Shown piece after piece: positions 41,510-50,429 of a DNA stretch of 56,676 nucleotides; the first letter of the stretch is position 1; the number at the start of each line of letters is the position of its first letter. Position numbers and translations under genes: made by a program. Source of the DNA: Oscillospiraceae bacterium (GTDB taxonomy: Bacteria > Bacillota > Clostridia > Oscillospirales > Acutalibacteraceae); the NCBI GenBank assembly GCA_015065605.1, contig SVPZ01000001.1, positions 78,132 through 134,807 on the forward strand, given 5' to 3'. The notes beneath the pieces are model-generated. The model had not been told where the DNA came from, did no database searches, and was given only the letters and a program-made list of their open reading frames with translations.

Positions 41510-43927
41510 ATGAGAAAATTTAACGTTTACGGAATGAATTGTGCCGCTTGCAGCGCAAGGGTGGAAAAAGCCGTTTCCTCTTTAGAGGGCGTTGAAACCT
41601 GCTTTGTTAATTTACTGACCGCTTCAATGACGGTTGACGGAACGGCAAGTGATGAGCAAATTATAAACGCTGTTAAAAAAGCGGGTTATAATGCGGAAAT
41701 TTACGGCAACAAAAACACTGATACTAAAAAAGTGGACGCAGATATAAAAAAATTATTTGTTCGTCTGATTTCTTCTGTCTTTTTTTTACTGCTTTTAATG
41801 TATATTTCTATGGGTCACGTTATGTGGGGTTTTCCGTTGCCCGATTTTTTAAGCGGTAACGTGATGGCGCTAGGTGTTATCGAACTGATACTAGCCGCCA
41901 TTGTTATGGTTATTAACGGACGTTTCTTTATAAACGGATTTAAGGGCGCTTTAAAACTTTCGCCTAATATGGATACTCTTGTGGCTTTGGGATCGTCTGC
42001 CGCTTTTATTTATAGTCTGGTGGTGCTGATAATCGGTTCAGAGCATATTCTTCATGATTTGTATTTTGAATCTTCGGCTATGATTTTGACCCTTATTACT
42101 GTCGGAAAACTCCTTGAAGCAAAAAGTAAAGGCAAAACACTTGACGCCCTTAAGAGTTTAATGAAACTGACTCCTAAAACCGCAAACGTAATTGTTGACG
42201 GTAAGGAAAAGGTTGTCGGTATTGAAGAAATCGGCGTTGGCGACGTTATTATAGTAAAAGCAGGTGAAAGAGTTCCTGTTGACGCTATAGTTATTGAGGG
42301 AAACGGAGCCGTTGATGAATCTGCCTTAACGGGAGAAAGCAATTTCGTTGATAAAACTGAGGGTGACAGCGTTTATACCGCAACCGTCTGTCGCTCTGGA
42401 TTCTTAAAATGTAAGGCAGAACGTGTAGGAGAAGATACTACCTTTGCTAAAATTATCAAAATAGTAAGTGACGCATCTGCTTCTAAAGCGCCAATAGGCA
42501 GAATTGCCGATAAAATTTCAGGAGTATTCGTTCCTATTGTAATCGGTATAGCGCTGATTTCAACTCTTGTTTGGATTATAAGCGGCGCAACCTTTGGATA
42601 TGCTCTTTTAAGAGGAGTTTCGGTTTTGGTTATTAGTTGCCCTTGCTCACTCGGTCTTGCTACGCCCGTAGCCATAATGGTTGGTAGCGGTGTCGGCGCT
42701 AAAAACGGAATATTATATAAAACGGCTGAAGTTCTTGAAAATGCAGGAAAAACCGATATTGTCGTATTTGATAAAACGGGTACGGTTACCTACGGCTTGC
42801 CCGAGGTTACCGAAACGGTTGATTACGATTTTCCTGAACTGCTTAAATTTGCGGCGTCGGTTGAAGTAAAAAGTGAACATCCTTTATCGGTTGCCATAGT
42901 AAAAAAGGCTATGGCGGAAAATATAACATTGTTGGATACCGAAAACTATAAAACTCACATAGGTAACGGTGTATCGGCTTTGATTGACGGTAAAACCGTT
43001 GCAGGCGGTAAACTTGAATTTATAACCGATTATTGTCAGATTAGCGAAGAACAGATAAAAATTGCCGATTCTATGTCGCTGAAAGCACAGACTCCCATTT
43101 ACTTTTGCTACGACGGAAGGCTTATCGGTATTATTGCTGTGGCTGACAAAATAAGGGAAGAAAGCAGTCTTGCTGTAAATCTTCTTTTAAAAATGGGACT
43201 TAGAGTCGTTATGCTTACGGGCGATAGTACGGTCAGCGCAACTGCAGTCGGCGAAAAGATAGGAATTTATGAAATTTACGCAGGAGTTTACCCCGACCAA
43301 AAAGAAGAAGTAATCAGAAATCTTAAAAAAGAAGGTAAGGTTATGATGGTGGGTGACGGAATAAACGATGCGCCTGCTCTTATAACCGCCGATACCTCCG
43401 TTGCGCTTTCTTCCGGTACCGATATTGCGGGGGATAGCGCTGATATAGTTTTAATTCATAATAAGATAGATGACATTCCCGCTACGATTACTCTTAGTAA
43501 AAAGGTTATTAAAAATATTAAAGAAAATCTGTTTTGGGCATTTATTTATAATATTATCGGTATTCCTCTGGCGGCAGGTGTACTTATACCGCATTTTAAT
43601 GTAAGTATAAGCCCTATGTTAGCCGCTTTAATGATGAGTCTTTCCAGTTTTTGCGTTGTAACTAATGCATTAAGACTTAATTTTGCTAAAATATATCCGT
43701 TTAAAAAGGAGAAAAAGATTATGAAAACCATAAAAATTGAAGGTATGATGTGTCCTCATTGTGAAGCAAGAGTTAAAGAACTTCTTGAACAGCTTAGTAT
43801 GGTTTATAAAGCAGAAGTCAGTCATAAAGAAGGCACCGCCGTTTTGACTCTTAAAGAAAATGCAGATAACGAAGTATTTGTATCGGTAATTGAGAACGCA
43901 GGTTATAAGGTTATTTCCATTATCTAA
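41510..43927 (+). CDS. copA: Copper-transporting P1B-type ATPase with N- and C-terminal metal-binding domains
   Basis: An 805-residue copper exporter. N-terminal HMA domain with GMNCAACSARVE; eight membrane segments; TGES actuator motif (ALTGESNF); CPC transport motif in VISCPCSLGLATP near residue 377; phosphorylation site DKTGTVTYG near 421; and MMVGDGINDAPAL near 616. An extra HMA domain (IEGMMCPHCEARVKEL) occupies the last 68 residues. Within that linker, AAGGAG at 43706-43711 is correctly spaced for an in-frame ATG at 43721, so a free CopZ-like chaperone may be made from the same gene. Expression is probably copper-regulated. Confidence 0.93.
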   Translation: MRKFNVYGMNCAACSARVEKAVSSLEGVETCFVNLLTASMTVDGTASDEQIINAVKKAGYNAEIYGNKNTDTKKVDADIKKLFVRLISSVFFLLLLMYISMGHVMWGFPLPDFLSGNVMALGVIELILAAIVMVINGRFFINGFKGALKLSPNMDTLVALGSSAAFIYSLVVLIIGSEHILHDLYFESSAMILTLITVGKLLEAKSKGKTLDALKSLMKLTPKTANVIVDGKEKVVGIEEIGVGDVIIVKAGERVPVDAIVIEGNGAVDESALTGESNFVDKTEGDSVYTATVCRSGFLKCKAERVGEDTTFAKIIKIVSDASASKAPIGRIADKISGVFVPIVIGIALISTLVWIISGATFGYALLRGVSVLVISCPCSLGLATPVAIMVGSGVGAKNGILYKTAEVLENAGKTDIVVFDKTGTVTYGLPEVTETVDYDFPELLKFAASVEVKSEHPLSVAIVKKAMAENITLLDTENYKTHIGNGVSALIDGKTVAGGKLEFITDYCQISEEQIKIADSMSLKAQTPIYFCYDGRLIGIIAVADKIREESSLAVNLLLKMGLRVVMLTGDSTVSATAVGEKIGIYEIYAGVYPDQKEEVIRNLKKEGKVMMVGDGINDAPALITADTSVALSSGTDIAGDSADIVLIHNKIDDIPATITLSKKVIKNIKENLFWAFIYNIIGIPLAAGVLIPHFNVSISPMLAALMMSLSSFCVVTNALRLNFAKIYPFKKEKKIMKTIKIEGMMCPHCEARVKELLEQLSMVYKAEVSHKEGTAVLTLKENADNEVFVSVIENAGYKVISII
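43721..43927 (+). CDS. Possible internally initiated CopZ-like copper chaperone
   Basis: The last 69 codons of copA (68 residues) are preceded by a full ribosome binding site (AAGGAG, 43706-43711) nine bases before ATG 43721, in the copA frame. The product would be a complete HMA domain, MKTIKIEGMMCPHCEARV onward, the same size as free CopZ proteins, with the CxxC metal site. Either copA and a former copZ gene have fused by loss of the copA stop, leaving the old start signals, or both forms are made. Internal initiation is an inference. Confidence 0.5.
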   Translation: MKTIKIEGMMCPHCEARVKELLEQLSMVYKAEVSHKEGTAVLTLKENADNEVFVSVIENAGYKVISII

Positions 43928-43931
43928 TCTA

Positions 43932-43960
43932 TTGACAGTTTTTTTAAGTTAATTTAAAAT
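43932..43960 (+). promoter_or_regulatory. Promoter of the cysK-luxS operon
   Basis: TTGACA (43932-43937), 17 bases, TAAAAT (43955-43960), starting 4 bases after the copA stop. Confidence 0.75.
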
Positions 43961-43982
43961 AATACTGAAATGAGGAATGACT

Positions 43983-44882
43983 TTGAAAATTTATAACGAT
44001 ATTACTGAGATTATCGGAAGTACTCCGTTAATTAAAATAACCGAAAACGTTTATGCAAAACTTGAATATCTTAATCCTGCAGGCAGTGTTAAGGACAGAG
44101 CGGCGCTTTATATGATAAATGATGCCGAGAAAAAAGGTATTCTTAAAAAAGGCTCGGTTATAATTGAGCCCACCAGCGGTAACACGGGAATAGGTCTTGC
44201 CGCAGTTGCTGCCGTACGTGGCTATAAGGTGATTCTCACTATGCCCGAAACTATGAGCATTGAAAGAAGGAAACTGCTTTCTGCTTACGGCGCCGAAATT
44301 GTTCTGACTGACGGAAAACTCGGTATGTCGGGCGCAGTTAAAAAGGCAGAAGAAATAGCCGAAAATACCGAAAACAGTTTTATTGCAGGACAGTTTTATA
44401 ATAAGGCTAATGCACTTGCTCATTACGAAACAACGGGCCCTGAAATTTATTCTGATACCGACGGACAGGTTAACGTGTTCGTTGCAGGTGTGGGCACGGG
44501 CGGAACGCTTACCGGTACGGCGAGATATTTAAAAGAAAAGAAAGAAAATATTGAAATCGTTGCCGTTGAACCACACGATTCGCCGCTTTTATCAAAGGGT
44601 GTTTCGGGTGCTCATACCATTCAGGGAATTGGCGCTAATTTTATTCCTGAACTTTTGGACGTAAGCCTTATTGATAAAATAATTACCGTAAAGGGTGAGG
44701 ATGCTTTTGCTGCCTCAAAAATGCTTGCCCGTCAAAACGGAATACTCGTAGGTATTTCTTCGGGAGCAGCATTCTATGCCGCCTTAAAACTTTCTGAAAA
44801 GGAAGAATATAAAAATAAAAAAATAGTGGTTTTACTTCCTGATACGGGGGATAGATATCTATCAACCCCAATGTTTGATTAA
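43983..44882 (+). CDS. cysK: Cysteine synthase (O-acetylserine sulfhydrylase)
   Basis: A 299-residue PLP enzyme. Lys37 in NPAGSVKDRAALYM binds PLP, PTSGNTGIGLAA binds the substrate carboxylate, GVGTGGTLTGTARYL the phosphate, and GISSGAAFYAAL closes the site. It joins sulfide to O-acetylserine to form cysteine. GAGG at 43972-43975 is too near ATG 43977 but well placed for TTG 43983, so TTG is taken as the start. The luxS gene follows 10 bases after the stop, so cysteine formation and S-ribosylhomocysteine recycling are coexpressed. Confidence 0.93.
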   Translation: MKIYNDITEIIGSTPLIKITENVYAKLEYLNPAGSVKDRAALYMINDAEKKGILKKGSVIIEPTSGNTGIGLAAVAAVRGYKVILTMPETMSIERRKLLSAYGAEIVLTDGKLGMSGAVKKAEEIAENTENSFIAGQFYNKANALAHYETTGPEIYSDTDGQVNVFVAGVGTGGTLTGTARYLKEKKENIEIVAVEPHDSPLLSKGVSGAHTIQGIGANFIPELLDVSLIDKIITVKGEDAFAASKMLARQNGILVGISSGAAFYAALKLSEKEEYKNKKIVVLLPDTGDRYLSTPMFD

Positions 44883-44892
44883 GGAGCTTTTT

Positions 44893-45348
44893 ATGGAAAG
44901 AATAGCAAGTTTTACGGTTGACCATAACAAACTTACTAAGGGTATGTATATTTCCCGTATTGACGGTGACGTTGTTACCTATGATATACGTATGAAAAAG
45001 CCTAACGGCGGAGATTATCTTCCCAATGCGGCTATGCATACCTTTGAGCATCTTTTTGCTACCTTCGTTAGAAATACAAAGTATAAAGATAGCGTTATTT
45101 ACGTAGGTCCCATGGGTTGCCGTACAGGTTTTTATTTACTTTTAAGAGATAGTGTTCCAACTTCCGATGCTATAAATCTCGTGAGAGATTCGTTTGAATT
45201 TATTAAAAATTACGAAGGCGAAATACCCGGTACTACAAAAATCGAATGCGGAAACTACCTTGAACATGACCTAAACGGCGCAAAGGCGGTTGCCGAGGAT
45301 ATGTGTGAGGTACTTAAAAACTGGACGGAAAACGATACCTCTTATTAA
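44893..45348 (+). CDS. luxS: S-ribosylhomocysteine lyase
   Basis: A 151-residue metalloenzyme. Metal ligands His49 and His53 with catalytic Glu52 are in MHTFEHLFAT, the catalytic Cys76 in GPMGCRTGFYL, and the third ligand Cys120 in IECGNY. It splits S-ribosylhomocysteine into homocysteine and DPD, the precursor of autoinducer-2. AAGGAG at 44881-44886 selects ATG 44893; the frame opens 18 bases earlier inside cysK. Homocysteine made here can feed cysteine/methionine synthesis with the adjacent cysK. Confidence 0.95.
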   Translation: MERIASFTVDHNKLTKGMYISRIDGDVVTYDIRMKKPNGGDYLPNAAMHTFEHLFATFVRNTKYKDSVIYVGPMGCRTGFYLLLRDSVPTSDAINLVRDSFEFIKNYEGEIPGTTKIECGNYLEHDLNGAKAVAEDMCEVLKNWTENDTSY

Positions 45349-45372
45349 AACTTATTTTTATGGTGTGATTTT

Positions 45373-46875
45373 ATGAAAACAAAAACTAAAAATAACGGTT
45401 TACTTTCTAAAATTATATTTTCTGTATTGATTTTCATTGCATTTCTTTGTTTTTTCTCTGCTGATTGGTATATAAAAACCTACGGCGATTTAGGCTTTGA
45501 TTCAATACTTTATACACTTTTTAACGGACTTGGCGGTGTTCAGAGCGGTCTTGTGACAGCCTATATGAAAAACGCTCTGATTCCATCAGTGCTACTTTCT
45601 GTAGTGGTTTCATTAGTCTTGTTTTTGAACCTTAAAAAACCGCTTAAAATAAATAAAGTTACGTTTTTTCCGTTTAATAAAGTTTTTTCATCAGTTGTAG
45701 CCGTTATTTTATCTCTTGCTTTAATTATTACGGCAACGGTGCAGGTGGGACTTGATGACTATATTATAAGTTCTGCATCAAAAACCGCAATTTTTGAGGA
45801 AAAATACGTTGCTCCCGATAACGCAGAAATTATATTTCCCGAGAAAAAACAAAATTTGATTTATATTTATCTTGAGTCTATGGAAACCACCTATTTTGCA
45901 AAAGAGCAGGGTGGAGCGCTTAATTATAACGCTATTCCCGAACTATATTCATTGGCTGAAAATAACGTTAATTTTTCTCATAATGAAGACGTAGGCGGAT
46001 TTAAAACAGCTAACGGTACAAGTTGGACAATGGGCGCTTTGGTTGCTCAGACTGCAGGTATTCCTCTTAAAATTCCGTCGAATTTTGCTGAAAATACATA
46101 CGGTAAAGAGAAGTTTTTGAAAGGAGCCAAAAGTATTAATAACGTGCTTAAAGAAAACGGTTACGAAAGTGTTCTTATGTTTGGCTCCGATGCCGCTTTT
46201 GCTAACCGTGACCGATACTTTATTGACCACGAAATAGGTGATATTCTCGATTTATATGATGCAAGGCGTGAAGGTATAGTCCCGAAAGATTACGCTGTCT
46301 GGTGGGGAATGGAAGATATGCATTTATTTACATACGCTAAAAAGGTTTTATCAGAACTTTCCAAGGGCGATAAACCGTTTGCATTTACAACCCTTACGGT
46401 TGACACCCACCATATCGATGGCTATAAATGTGAAAAATGCGGTGATGAATATTCCGAACAGTATGAAAACGTTTTGTCTTGTTCTTCAAAACAGGTTTAT
46501 GAGTTTGTCCAGTGGATTAAAGAACAACCTTTTTACGAAAATACCGTAATAGTTATTGCGGGTGACCATCTTACAATGGATTCGGGATATATTAATCGAA
46601 ACGTAGAAAAAGGCTATGAAAGACACGTGTATAACTGCTTTATCAATTCAAAAGTAACTCCCGTTACTACTAAAAACCGTGTATTTACAGCAATGGATAT
46701 GATGCCTTCTACTTTGGCGGCTATGGGGTGTCAAATAAAGGGAAACAGACTCGGTCTTGGAACAAACCTTTTTTCCGATACTAAAACTCTTCCCGAAGAA
46801 ATGGGCTATGATACCTTTAATGCTGAAATATCCAAAAATTCCACGTTCTATAACGTAGAATTTATGATGAAATAA
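45373..46875 (+). CDS. LTA synthase/MdoB-family membrane sulfatase-fold protein
   Basis: A 500-residue membrane protein. Three hydrophobic segments occupy about residues 10-130 (IFSVLIFIAFLCFF, LIPSVLLSVVVSLVLF, VAVILSLALIITATV), shorter than the five-helix region of LtaS. The extracellular alkaline-phosphatase/sulfatase fold begins at NLIYIYLESMETTYF, a metal-binding Glu; NGTSWTMGALV holds the candidate nucleophile Thr, and IAGDHLTM the metal Asp-His. VDTHHIDGYKCEKCGD is inserted near the active site. The family transfers glycerol phosphate or phosphoethanolamine to cell-surface polymers. GTG-ATT-TT spacing before the ATG gives a weak ribosome site; a terminator follows. Confidence 0.8.
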   Translation: MKTKTKNNGLLSKIIFSVLIFIAFLCFFSADWYIKTYGDLGFDSILYTLFNGLGGVQSGLVTAYMKNALIPSVLLSVVVSLVLFLNLKKPLKINKVTFFPFNKVFSSVVAVILSLALIITATVQVGLDDYIISSASKTAIFEEKYVAPDNAEIIFPEKKQNLIYIYLESMETTYFAKEQGGALNYNAIPELYSLAENNVNFSHNEDVGGFKTANGTSWTMGALVAQTAGIPLKIPSNFAENTYGKEKFLKGAKSINNVLKENGYESVLMFGSDAAFANRDRYFIDHEIGDILDLYDARREGIVPKDYAVWWGMEDMHLFTYAKKVLSELSKGDKPFAFTTLTVDTHHIDGYKCEKCGDEYSEQYENVLSCSSKQVYEFVQWIKEQPFYENTVIVIAGDHLTMDSGYINRNVEKGYERHVYNCFINSKVTPVTTKNRVFTAMDMMPSTLAAMGCQIKGNRLGLGTNLFSDTKTLPEEMGYDTFNAEISKNSTFYNVEFMMK

Positions 46876-46900
46876 AAAGACGGTTTTTGCCGTCTTTTTT
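46875..46900. terminator. Intrinsic terminator
   Basis: AAAAGACGG / CCGTCTTTT (46875-46898), six T. Confidence 0.85.
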
Positions 46901-46902
46901 AA

Positions 46903-46931
46903 TAGAAAAATTCTGATAAATATGATATAAT
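46903..46931 (+). promoter_or_regulatory. Promoter of the siroheme protein/ABC transporter operon
   Basis: TAGAAA (46903-46908), 17 bases, TATAAT (46926-46931); the only promoter-like sequence between the terminator and the operon. Confidence 0.55.
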
Positions 46932-46959
46932 AAGAAAAAATCTTCAGGAGGATATGAAT

Positions 46960-47712
46960 ATGGGCTTTAATAGAGTTGAGTGTACTGTTGATACACAGGA
47001 AATTATACGTGTTAAGGGACTTGGTTGTTTGAGAGATAAAACAACGTCGGACTGTTTTAACTGCAGAGTTATTACCCGTAACGGAAAGATTACCGCTAAG
47101 GAAAGTATGATTATTTCAAGCGCCAGCGAAAAATTCGGTTCGGGTGAAATTGCATTTACAACAAGACAAACCGTTGAAATCCAAAAAGTGCCTTTTGAAA
47201 ATATTGCGCCTATGATAGAATTTTTAAATGCTAACGGACTTGAAACGGGCGGAACGGGAGCCAAGGTAAGACCTATCGTTTCCTGTAAGGGTACTACCTG
47301 TATTTACGGTCTTATTGATACGTACGGCTTATCCTTAAAAATTCACGAAAGATTTTATAAGGGTTATCACGACGTTAATTTACCTCATAAATTTAAAATT
47401 GCGGTTGGTGGTTGCCCTAATAACTGCGTTAAGCCAAATCTTAATGACCTGGGTGTTATCGGCAGCGTACTCGTAAATGAGGGCGATACCAAAATTTTCG
47501 GTTATAAGGTTGTTATAGGCGGAAGATGGGGCAAAAAAACTGCAGTAGCCAAGCCTCTTTCTAAAATTCTTGCTACCGAAGAAGAGGTACTTGACGTAAT
47601 TGAAAGAGCGATAATCTTATTCAGAGATGAAGGCGTTAAAAACGAACGCTTTTCCGATACAATAGAAAGACTCGGTTTTGATTATGTTGAGAAAAAACTT
47701 CTTAATATATAA
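46960..47712 (+). CDS. Small siroheme/4Fe-4S sulfite or nitrite reductase-like protein
   Basis: A 250-residue protein made of one nitrite/sulfite reductase half-domain pair. The ferredoxin-like part ends at IAFTTRQTVEIQKV, and the cluster/siroheme ligands are Cys-x5-Cys in VSCKGTTCIYG and Cys-x3-Cys in GGCPNNCVKPNLNDLG. Full-size sulfite reductases are over 500 residues; this length fits the small assimilatory-type reductases known from some anaerobes. AGGAGG at 46946-46951 selects ATG 46960 over ATG 46954. The 3' end overlaps a substrate-binding lipoprotein gene of an iron-type ABC transporter by 29 bases, so the reductase heads that operon. Confidence 0.82.
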   Translation: MGFNRVECTVDTQEIIRVKGLGCLRDKTTSDCFNCRVITRNGKITAKESMIISSASEKFGSGEIAFTTRQTVEIQKVPFENIAPMIEFLNANGLETGGTGAKVRPIVSCKGTTCIYGLIDTYGLSLKIHERFYKGYHDVNLPHKFKIAVGGCPNNCVKPNLNDLGVIGSVLVNEGDTKIFGYKVVIGGRWGKKTAVAKPLSKILATEEEVLDVIERAIILFRDEGVKNERFSDTIERLGFDYVEKKLLNI

Positions 47713-48646
47713 AATATTATCGCTGTTTTCGGCTTTTTCATTGTTACTTTGTTTGGTTGGATGTAACGGTGATAAGATATCTGATGAGAATAATTATTAT
47801 TCTTTTACCGATGCTTTGGGAAGAACGGTTAATATTAAAGAAAAACCGCAGCGTGTAGCCGCCCTTACGGGAAGCTTTGCTGATATCTGGCTTTTGGCAG
47901 GCGGAAAAATCTGCGCAACGGCTGAAGATGCTTTTGAAGATTTCGGTATAAGCAGTGAGGGTGTTATTAGTCTTGGCGGCGCTCACTCTCCCAGTTTTGA
48001 AATGCTTTTGTCTTCAGAGGCAGATTTGGTTTTGGCGAGCGCTTCTTCAGCCTCTAACGTAAAAATGCAGACCGCTATTGAAAATGCAGGAATTATAGTG
48101 GCGTATTTTGACGTTGACTGTTTTGAAGAATATCTTTATATGCTAAACGTTTGCACCGATATCACTGGCGAAAAAGAACTTTATAACACTAATGGGTTAG
48201 CGTTAAAGGATAAAATCAATAATATAAAAAATGAGTATAAGAACACCGATATTCGAGATGATGAAAAAACGGTGCTTATGCTGAGAGTGTCTTCATCCTC
48301 AGTTAAAGCAAAGGGAAGCGAGGGTACCGTACTTGGTGAGATGCTTAGTGATATGGGATGTATAAATATTGCGGATAATGATAAATCTTTGCTTGAAAAA
48401 TTAAGTATGGAAAGCATCCTTGAAAAAAATCCATATCATATTTTTATTGTATTAATGGGTGACGATACCGAAAAAGCGATAGAAAACGCTAAAAAACTTC
48501 TAAAAGAAAATAAAGGCTACGAAAACCTTGATGCCGTAAAGAACGGCAGGGTTCATTTAATGGATAAAAAACTTTTTAATTTAAAACCAAACGGAAAATG
48601 GGATAAATCTTATGAAATACTCAAAGAAGAGCTTATGGGAAAATAA
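47684..48646 (+). CDS. Iron/cobalamin-type ABC transporter substrate-binding lipoprotein
   Basis: A 320-residue exported lipoprotein: signal peptide ending in LCLVGC, then the periplasmic-binding-protein type 2 (BtuF/FecB) domain starting FTDALGRTVNIKEKPQRVAA, with the rigid-helix layout and PSFEMLLSSEADLVLAS. The substrate is probably an iron chelate, heme or cobamide; the family cannot be subdivided by eye. The ATG lies inside the reductase gene and no ribosome site is evident, implying coupling. Overlaps the permease gene by 35 bases. Confidence 0.85.
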   Translation: MLRKNFLIYKILSLFSAFSLLLCLVGCNGDKISDENNYYSFTDALGRTVNIKEKPQRVAALTGSFADIWLLAGGKICATAEDAFEDFGISSEGVISLGGAHSPSFEMLLSSEADLVLASASSASNVKMQTAIENAGIIVAYFDVDCFEEYLYMLNVCTDITGEKELYNTNGLALKDKINNIKNEYKNTDIRDDEKTVLMLRVSSSSVKAKGSEGTVLGEMLSDMGCINIADNDKSLLEKLSMESILEKNPYHIFIVLMGDDTEKAIENAKKLLKENKGYENLDAVKNGRVHLMDKKLFNLKPNGKWDKSYEILKEELMGK

Positions 48647-49631
48647 AAACAGAATAGTTTTTCTTTACGTTATCGGCGGTGTTTTTCTGACGGTAGCTTT
48701 GCTTTTGGGTATTTTTACGGGAAGTACTGATTTTTCTCTTTCGGATTTTCTTCTGGCTTTTAAAAACGGATTGCAAAGCCAAACGGCAGGAAAAATTTTA
48801 CTTTACGTTCGGCTTCCGAGAACTCTTGCCTCCGCTTTTTGCGGAATTGCACTTAGTCTTTCGGGTGTAATTATTCAAAACGTACTTTCTAATAAACTTG
48901 CTTCTCCAAGTGTAATTGGTGTTAACGCGGGGGCAGGCTTTGCAGTAACGCTTTGTACTGCTCTTTCTCTCTATTCGGGAACTTTCGTGTCTGTCTTTGC
49001 GTTTTTAGGCGCTTTTTTAACGGTTATGACCGTAAGTATTGCTTCAAAAAAATGGGGCGCATCACGCTCTACCGTAATACTTATCGGTGTTGCTGTAAAC
49101 AGTTTGCTTGGGGCTTTTTCTGATACTATAACTACATTTGTTCCCGAGGTATCGGTATTAAGCAATGATTTTAAAATAGGGGATTTTTCTTCGGTTACCT
49201 ATGAAAGACTTGTTCCGGCTGTTTTTATAATCGTTTTTTCTTCGCTCATACTCTTTTTTCTCTCTAACGAATTGGACGTTATAACTTTAGGTGAAGAACA
49301 GGCAAAATCATTGGGAATGAGTTTTGAATTAAAAAGAACCGTATTTTTGATTATAGCTGCTTTACTTGCAGGTGCTGCCGTTAGCGTAGCAGGACTTCTT
49401 TCCTTCGTCGGTCTTATCGTACCGCATACAGTAAGACGTATTGCAGGTAATAAAACACGGGACGTGCTTGGCTTGTCAGCGCTTTACGGCGGAGGGTTTT
49501 TAACTCTCTGCGATACTTTATCACGAAGTATTTTTTCTCCCTACGAGATACCCGTTGGTATTATAATGGCGTTTTTGGGCGCTCCTTTCTTTATTTTTAT
49601 TTTGGTACGGGGAGGGAAAAACGTTGCTTAG
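48612..49631 (+). CDS. FecCD-family ABC transporter permease
   Basis: A 339-residue inner-membrane permease with about ten helices. LLYVRLPRTLASAFCGIALS and GVIIQNVLSNKLASPSVIGVNAG are the family's N-terminal signature, and AGLLSFVGLIVPHTVRRIAG the cytoplasmic loop that contacts the ATPase. It moves the chelate or cofactor delivered by the preceding lipoprotein. The gene starts inside the previous one and overlaps the ATPase gene by 8 bases, so the three are tightly coupled. Only one permease gene is present, so it should act as a homodimer. Confidence 0.92.
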   Translation: MKYSKKSLWENKNRIVFLYVIGGVFLTVALLLGIFTGSTDFSLSDFLLAFKNGLQSQTAGKILLYVRLPRTLASAFCGIALSLSGVIIQNVLSNKLASPSVIGVNAGAGFAVTLCTALSLYSGTFVSVFAFLGAFLTVMTVSIASKKWGASRSTVILIGVAVNSLLGAFSDTITTFVPEVSVLSNDFKIGDFSSVTYERLVPAVFIIVFSSLILFFLSNELDVITLGEEQAKSLGMSFELKRTVFLIIAALLAGAAVSVAGLLSFVGLIVPHTVRRIAGNKTRDVLGLSALYGGGFLTLCDTLSRSIFSPYEIPVGIIMAFLGAPFFIFILVRGGKNVA

Positions 49632-50379
49632 AGTTACAAATTTAAGCGCAGGATACGGCAAAAATACCGTTATTTCTGATGTTTCTTTTTCTGTTTTTCA
49701 AGGCTCTTTTGTCAGTATAATAGGTAAAAACGGTTCGGGTAAATCAACGCTTATAAAAGCAATTGCAGGGCTACTTGACATAAGCGACTCGACTGTATTT
49801 ATCGACGGCACAGATATAAAAACTTTAAAAAGAAATGATTTTGCCAAAAAAGTTTCTTTGCTTTCCCAAATAAGAAATCTTCCCGATATGACTGTGGAAC
49901 AGTTGGTGCTTCACGGAAGGTTTCCTTATATATCAAACTATGGGAAATACAGCAAAACCGATAAGGAAATTGCTGAGAATATGATTTTAAAAATGGGACT
50001 TTCCGATTTTAAAGAAAGACCGCTTAAAACTCTTTCGGGCGGTCAGATACAAAAGTCATATATTGCGCTTGCTTTGACTCAAAGTACCGATTACATTCTT
50101 TTGGATGAGCCTACTACCTTTTTGGATATCTCTCATCAAATCAGCATTATGAATATTTTGAAGGGATTAAGCGAAAACGGTAAGGGAATCCTTGCGGTTA
50201 TGCACGATTTACCCCTTGCTTTTAATTTTTCGGATTATATATTGGTATTGGACGAGGGACGGATTGTTTCTTTTGATACCCCCGAAAATATTATAAAAAG
50301 TGATATTATTTCTAAACTTTTCGGTATAGATATAAAGCGAAATGATGAAGGCGTTTATTTTTCTCTGATAGAAAAATAA
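49624..50379 (+). CDS. ABC transporter ATP-binding protein (FecE/BtuD type)
   Basis: A 251-residue ATPase with Walker A GKNGSGKST, Q-loop in LLSQIRNLPDM, signature LSGGQIQKSYIAL, Walker B YILLDEPTTFLD and H-loop AVMHDLPLAF. The order and the LSGGQ-then-TTFLDISHQ pattern is that of FecE/FhuC/BtuD. It begins with TTG 49624 behind GGAGGG at 49611-49616. Last gene of the siroheme protein-transporter operon; the MerR-kinase gene begins 50 bases later from its own promoter. Confidence 0.92.
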   Translation: MLRVTNLSAGYGKNTVISDVSFSVFQGSFVSIIGKNGSGKSTLIKAIAGLLDISDSTVFIDGTDIKTLKRNDFAKKVSLLSQIRNLPDMTVEQLVLHGRFPYISNYGKYSKTDKEIAENMILKMGLSDFKERPLKTLSGGQIQKSYIALALTQSTDYILLDEPTTFLDISHQISIMNILKGLSENGKGILAVMHDLPLAFNFSDYILVLDEGRIVSFDTPENIIKSDIISKLFGIDIKRNDEGVYFSLIEK

Positions 50380-50380
50380 C

Positions 50381-50414
50381 TTGACCTTGACCTAAGGGAA
50401 TAGTTTAATATTAT
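50381..50414 (+). promoter_or_regulatory. MerR-type promoter/operator of the kinase fusion operon
   Basis: TTGACC occurs twice in tandem (50381-50392) and TATTAT lies at 50409-50414, 16 bases from the second copy and 22 from the first. The small dyad CCTT-GACCT-AAGG (50385-50397) sits in the spacer, where MerR proteins bind and untwist DNA. The N-terminal MerR domain of the downstream protein is the likely binder. Confidence 0.55.
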
Positions 50415-50429
50415 CTTGAGGTGATTTGT

